DNA of 64,000 bases from Siphonodentalium dalli (taxonomy: Eukaryota; Mollusca; Scaphopoda; Gadilida; Siphonodentaliidae): positions 14,289,710 to 14,353,709 of the forward strand of contig CP136062.1 in NCBI GenBank assembly GCA_032622095.1, written 5' to 3'. The position numbers and the translations under genes were made by a program. A model generated the notes under the pieces. That model worked only from the letters and a program-made list of their open reading frames with translations. It was not told where the DNA came from and did no database searches. Below, piece by piece: positions 61,927 to 64,000 of this stretch; position 1 is the first letter of the stretch; each line of letters opens with the position of its first letter.

Positions 61927-64000
61927 TGTTTTATGGTTTATGGCAATTATGCCAAAGGGGATGTCAGGAATGATAACTTATTGGCAAGGTCCGCAAGCAC
62001 CACACCGACACACCGAGCAGGCAGATAAAAACCCGCGTGATGCATCGACTGGTAACCGGAAGGCGTGAACCCACGGCTATCTAAAAGTCAACAAAAACAG
62101 TTAGGATAGTAGAACGGTTGATTATTCATCGGTTATGTGAAGTTTTAATTGTGCGATAATAGTATAAGGCATATACATGTATATATTGAGTATACAGAGA
62201 AGTTACACACCCATAGTTACACAAATATAGATAAAGGTCATCGTAGCATGCATTGGATGAGTATATATACCTGTAGTTCCCGATAAATATAGTTAAAGGT
62301 CATCGTAGTGTGCATTGGATGAGAATATATACATGTAGCTCCCGATAAATATAGTTAAAGGTCATCGTAGTATATTAGATATGGATATTGTTTGCAAATT
62401 CCCAAATATATGTTTATGACGTATATTACCACATTTCCATCCATAGTTATGATGCATAGTAACCCTCCCCATTTATGTATGATGTATACGACGCACATCT
62501 TACAGTTATAATGTATATCACTCCTTTCCCATTTCATAGTTAAGTTCTATGCCATGCAACATGTTAACGTGTATGTCAGATATGATAATTTGGGCAAACT
62601 ATATATAGTTGAAGGTTATCGTCTCTTATTGGACGAGCAGTTACTCATAATATCGTTAAGGGTTATCGTTGCCCATAGGATGAAAATTGTTAGTAAATTC
62701 ATAAATATATGGATAGAGTTAAATGGTTTCCATAGATGCATACATACAGCAACAGTTTATCGCTGTCAGATATTATATATTTTGATTTTATAAACCTTAT
62801 TATAAATGGCACACCTTTTCTGGTGGTATGTTTATGTATATGTTTATTGTTATGCAGTGTTTGACTATCAGTATATCCTGATGGTTTTGGAGGAAAAATA
62901 ATTAACCAATTTTGGAAAATGTTTACTAAGACCATGTCCAAAAGATAGCATTTAAAAAGTTGGGATCGAAAAAACTATACCAGCAAAGAGTTCTCAAGAG
63001 CATAACTCTGGTATAACAGACATCAAATACAGCCTGTTTGTGTGATAGGTTTCGGCCCTTAATGCTCGACCTAATTGGTCACCAGAGAGGGGCCGTATAG
63101 AACAAATTACCATTCTATACCTCCAGCTGGAAAAATGTGGCCAAATTTCCCTCTCCATCAAAATACATGACGTCAAACTAGATAAAAAATCCGCGCGAAC
63201 GAGAGTCTCTCATACCGGTAAACACGAGTCCGTTAATTGTTTAGATTTTACACGATATATTAACACGATATTCGTGTGATGAACGAGGCGCGTTCACGTG
63301 GTTGTAGGGAAATCATACATGGGGGGAGTTGTGTTTATATTTTATAACAAATCAATTTCATGCGATAATGTACGCTATAACTGAAAAGCTATGTTACCTT
63401 TTTATAAGAATATAGGTCAGAGTCCTCATATGTGGTCCCTCGCGTAATATATGATTGTCCGTGCGGCATATATGCCTGATTTTAGAAAACACTACATATG
63501 TCATGGTACTGAATACAAATGTGTAGTCTACCCCAAGATGGCTGTCACAGCTCTGAAGTACCAGACGTTACAGAAACACGTCAGAACCACGCGCTCCGGT
63601 ATGACGTACTTACCAGTGACGTCACAAGTCAGGTGCGTGCACAAATTATTTAAAGGGATATATATCGGATGCGTTTTATTTACAAACTAAGTTGTAGATT
63701 TCAGAAAATAATTTCGTTGTATGTAACCAACTGTACTGTTGGTGTGTGCATAATATATATTAATTCCAAGATAGATTATGGTGAATGGTTCCGAGCTGCG
63801 AGCATTACATTAAGTTGGTGTGAGCTCTTTTGAAGAGCGTAGTTGCATGAGCATGTACTAGTACTAGTAAGTGGCTAATAACCATACCTTTGAAGAGTAT
63901 TCATACTATTGTAAAAAATATCGTAAATGGGTATCTAAAATGGACGTGTCCATCGCGAAATTAATGATTATAACAACGAGGCGCGTTCACGTGGTGTTAG
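61927..64000. repeat. Macrosatellite copy 13, cut by the window edge
   Basis: The first 2,074 bp of a unit, ending just after the start of R2. The array therefore continues beyond the window. Confidence 0.93.

Larger units (their letters stand above)
22401..64000. repeat. 3.21-kb macrosatellite array, 13 copies, open at right edge
   Basis: Unit starts (TGTTTTATGGTTTATGGC) lie at 22401, 25612, 29298, 32509, 35724, 38939, 42153, 45852, 49067, 52282, 55497, 58712 and 61927. Unit length is 3,211 bp in copies 1-3 and 3,214-3,215 bp later, apart from the two units with transposon insertions. By eye the copies differ at only a few positions, so amplification or homogenisation is recent. Short open frames of 60-80 codons recur in every unit on both strands. 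A 4-bp indel changes the beginning of one, and none has a recognisable domain, so I do not call genes. Confidence 0.95.

Noticed and set aside
22829-64000. Recurring 60-80-codon open frames in every 3.2-kb unit (for example at 22829, 23039, 23169, 23464)
   Set aside because: They overlap on opposite strands and have no domain. A 4-bp indel alters the start of one without consequence. Identity across copies reflects homogenisation, not selection.
12375-64000. Hammerhead ribozymes in the satellites
   Set aside because: Looked for CTGANGA followed by GAAA. The candidates (CTGATGC in the 69-bp monomer, CTGATGG in the 3.2-kb unit) break an invariant core position.
22401-64000. Tandemly integrated virus or rDNA spacer
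   Set aside because: No capsid, polymerase or replication protein frame and no rRNA sequence in the unit.

Overview
The window looks like AT-rich, repeat-dominated nuclear DNA of an invertebrate animal. A marine mollusc is my best guess, on three grounds: a Tx1-like L1 retrotransposon, a dispersed repeat with a GGACGGACAGAC tail, and abundant fold-back and minisatellite sequence. The species is inferred, not shown. I see no intact host protein gene, tRNA, rRNA or CRISPR array. The only clear protein-coding content is retrotransposon reverse transcriptase, and it is broken.

Layout. 1-3.5 kb: small repeats. These are three copies of a ~147-bp unit, a long hairpin, a heavily diverged 21-bp periodic tract, and an old dispersed repeat. 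3.7-8.1 kb: a minus-strand L1/Tx1-like LINE, ORF2 only, inactivated by two frameshifts and one stop. 8.24-9.75 kb: a fold-back element whose two halves are imperfect inverted copies, followed directly by a 47-bp minisatellite of 12 units (9.76-10.34 kb). 11.0-12.0 kb: a plus-strand relic of a different LINE family.

12.375-22.400 kb: a 69/70-bp satellite of about 144 monomers in long higher-order blocks, order C-A-B-A-C-A-B-A-B, with a 4,372-bp super-period.

22.401 kb to the end of the window: a separate macrosatellite, 12 complete and one partial near-identical copy of a 3.21-kb unit, still running at the edge. Each unit contains older internal repeats: 62-bp repeats, then 345-350-bp repeats R1-R4. 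R1-R3 share a 15-nt stem-loop with a constant stem and a variable loop. R1 also holds an extra ~310-bp segment with an exon-like 147-bp stretch. Copies 2 and 7 carry the same ~470-bp non-autonomous DNA transposon in opposite orientations, inserted after the array formed.

No gene pathway is visible. The interest lies in satellite architecture, array homogenisation and transposon-derived structures.
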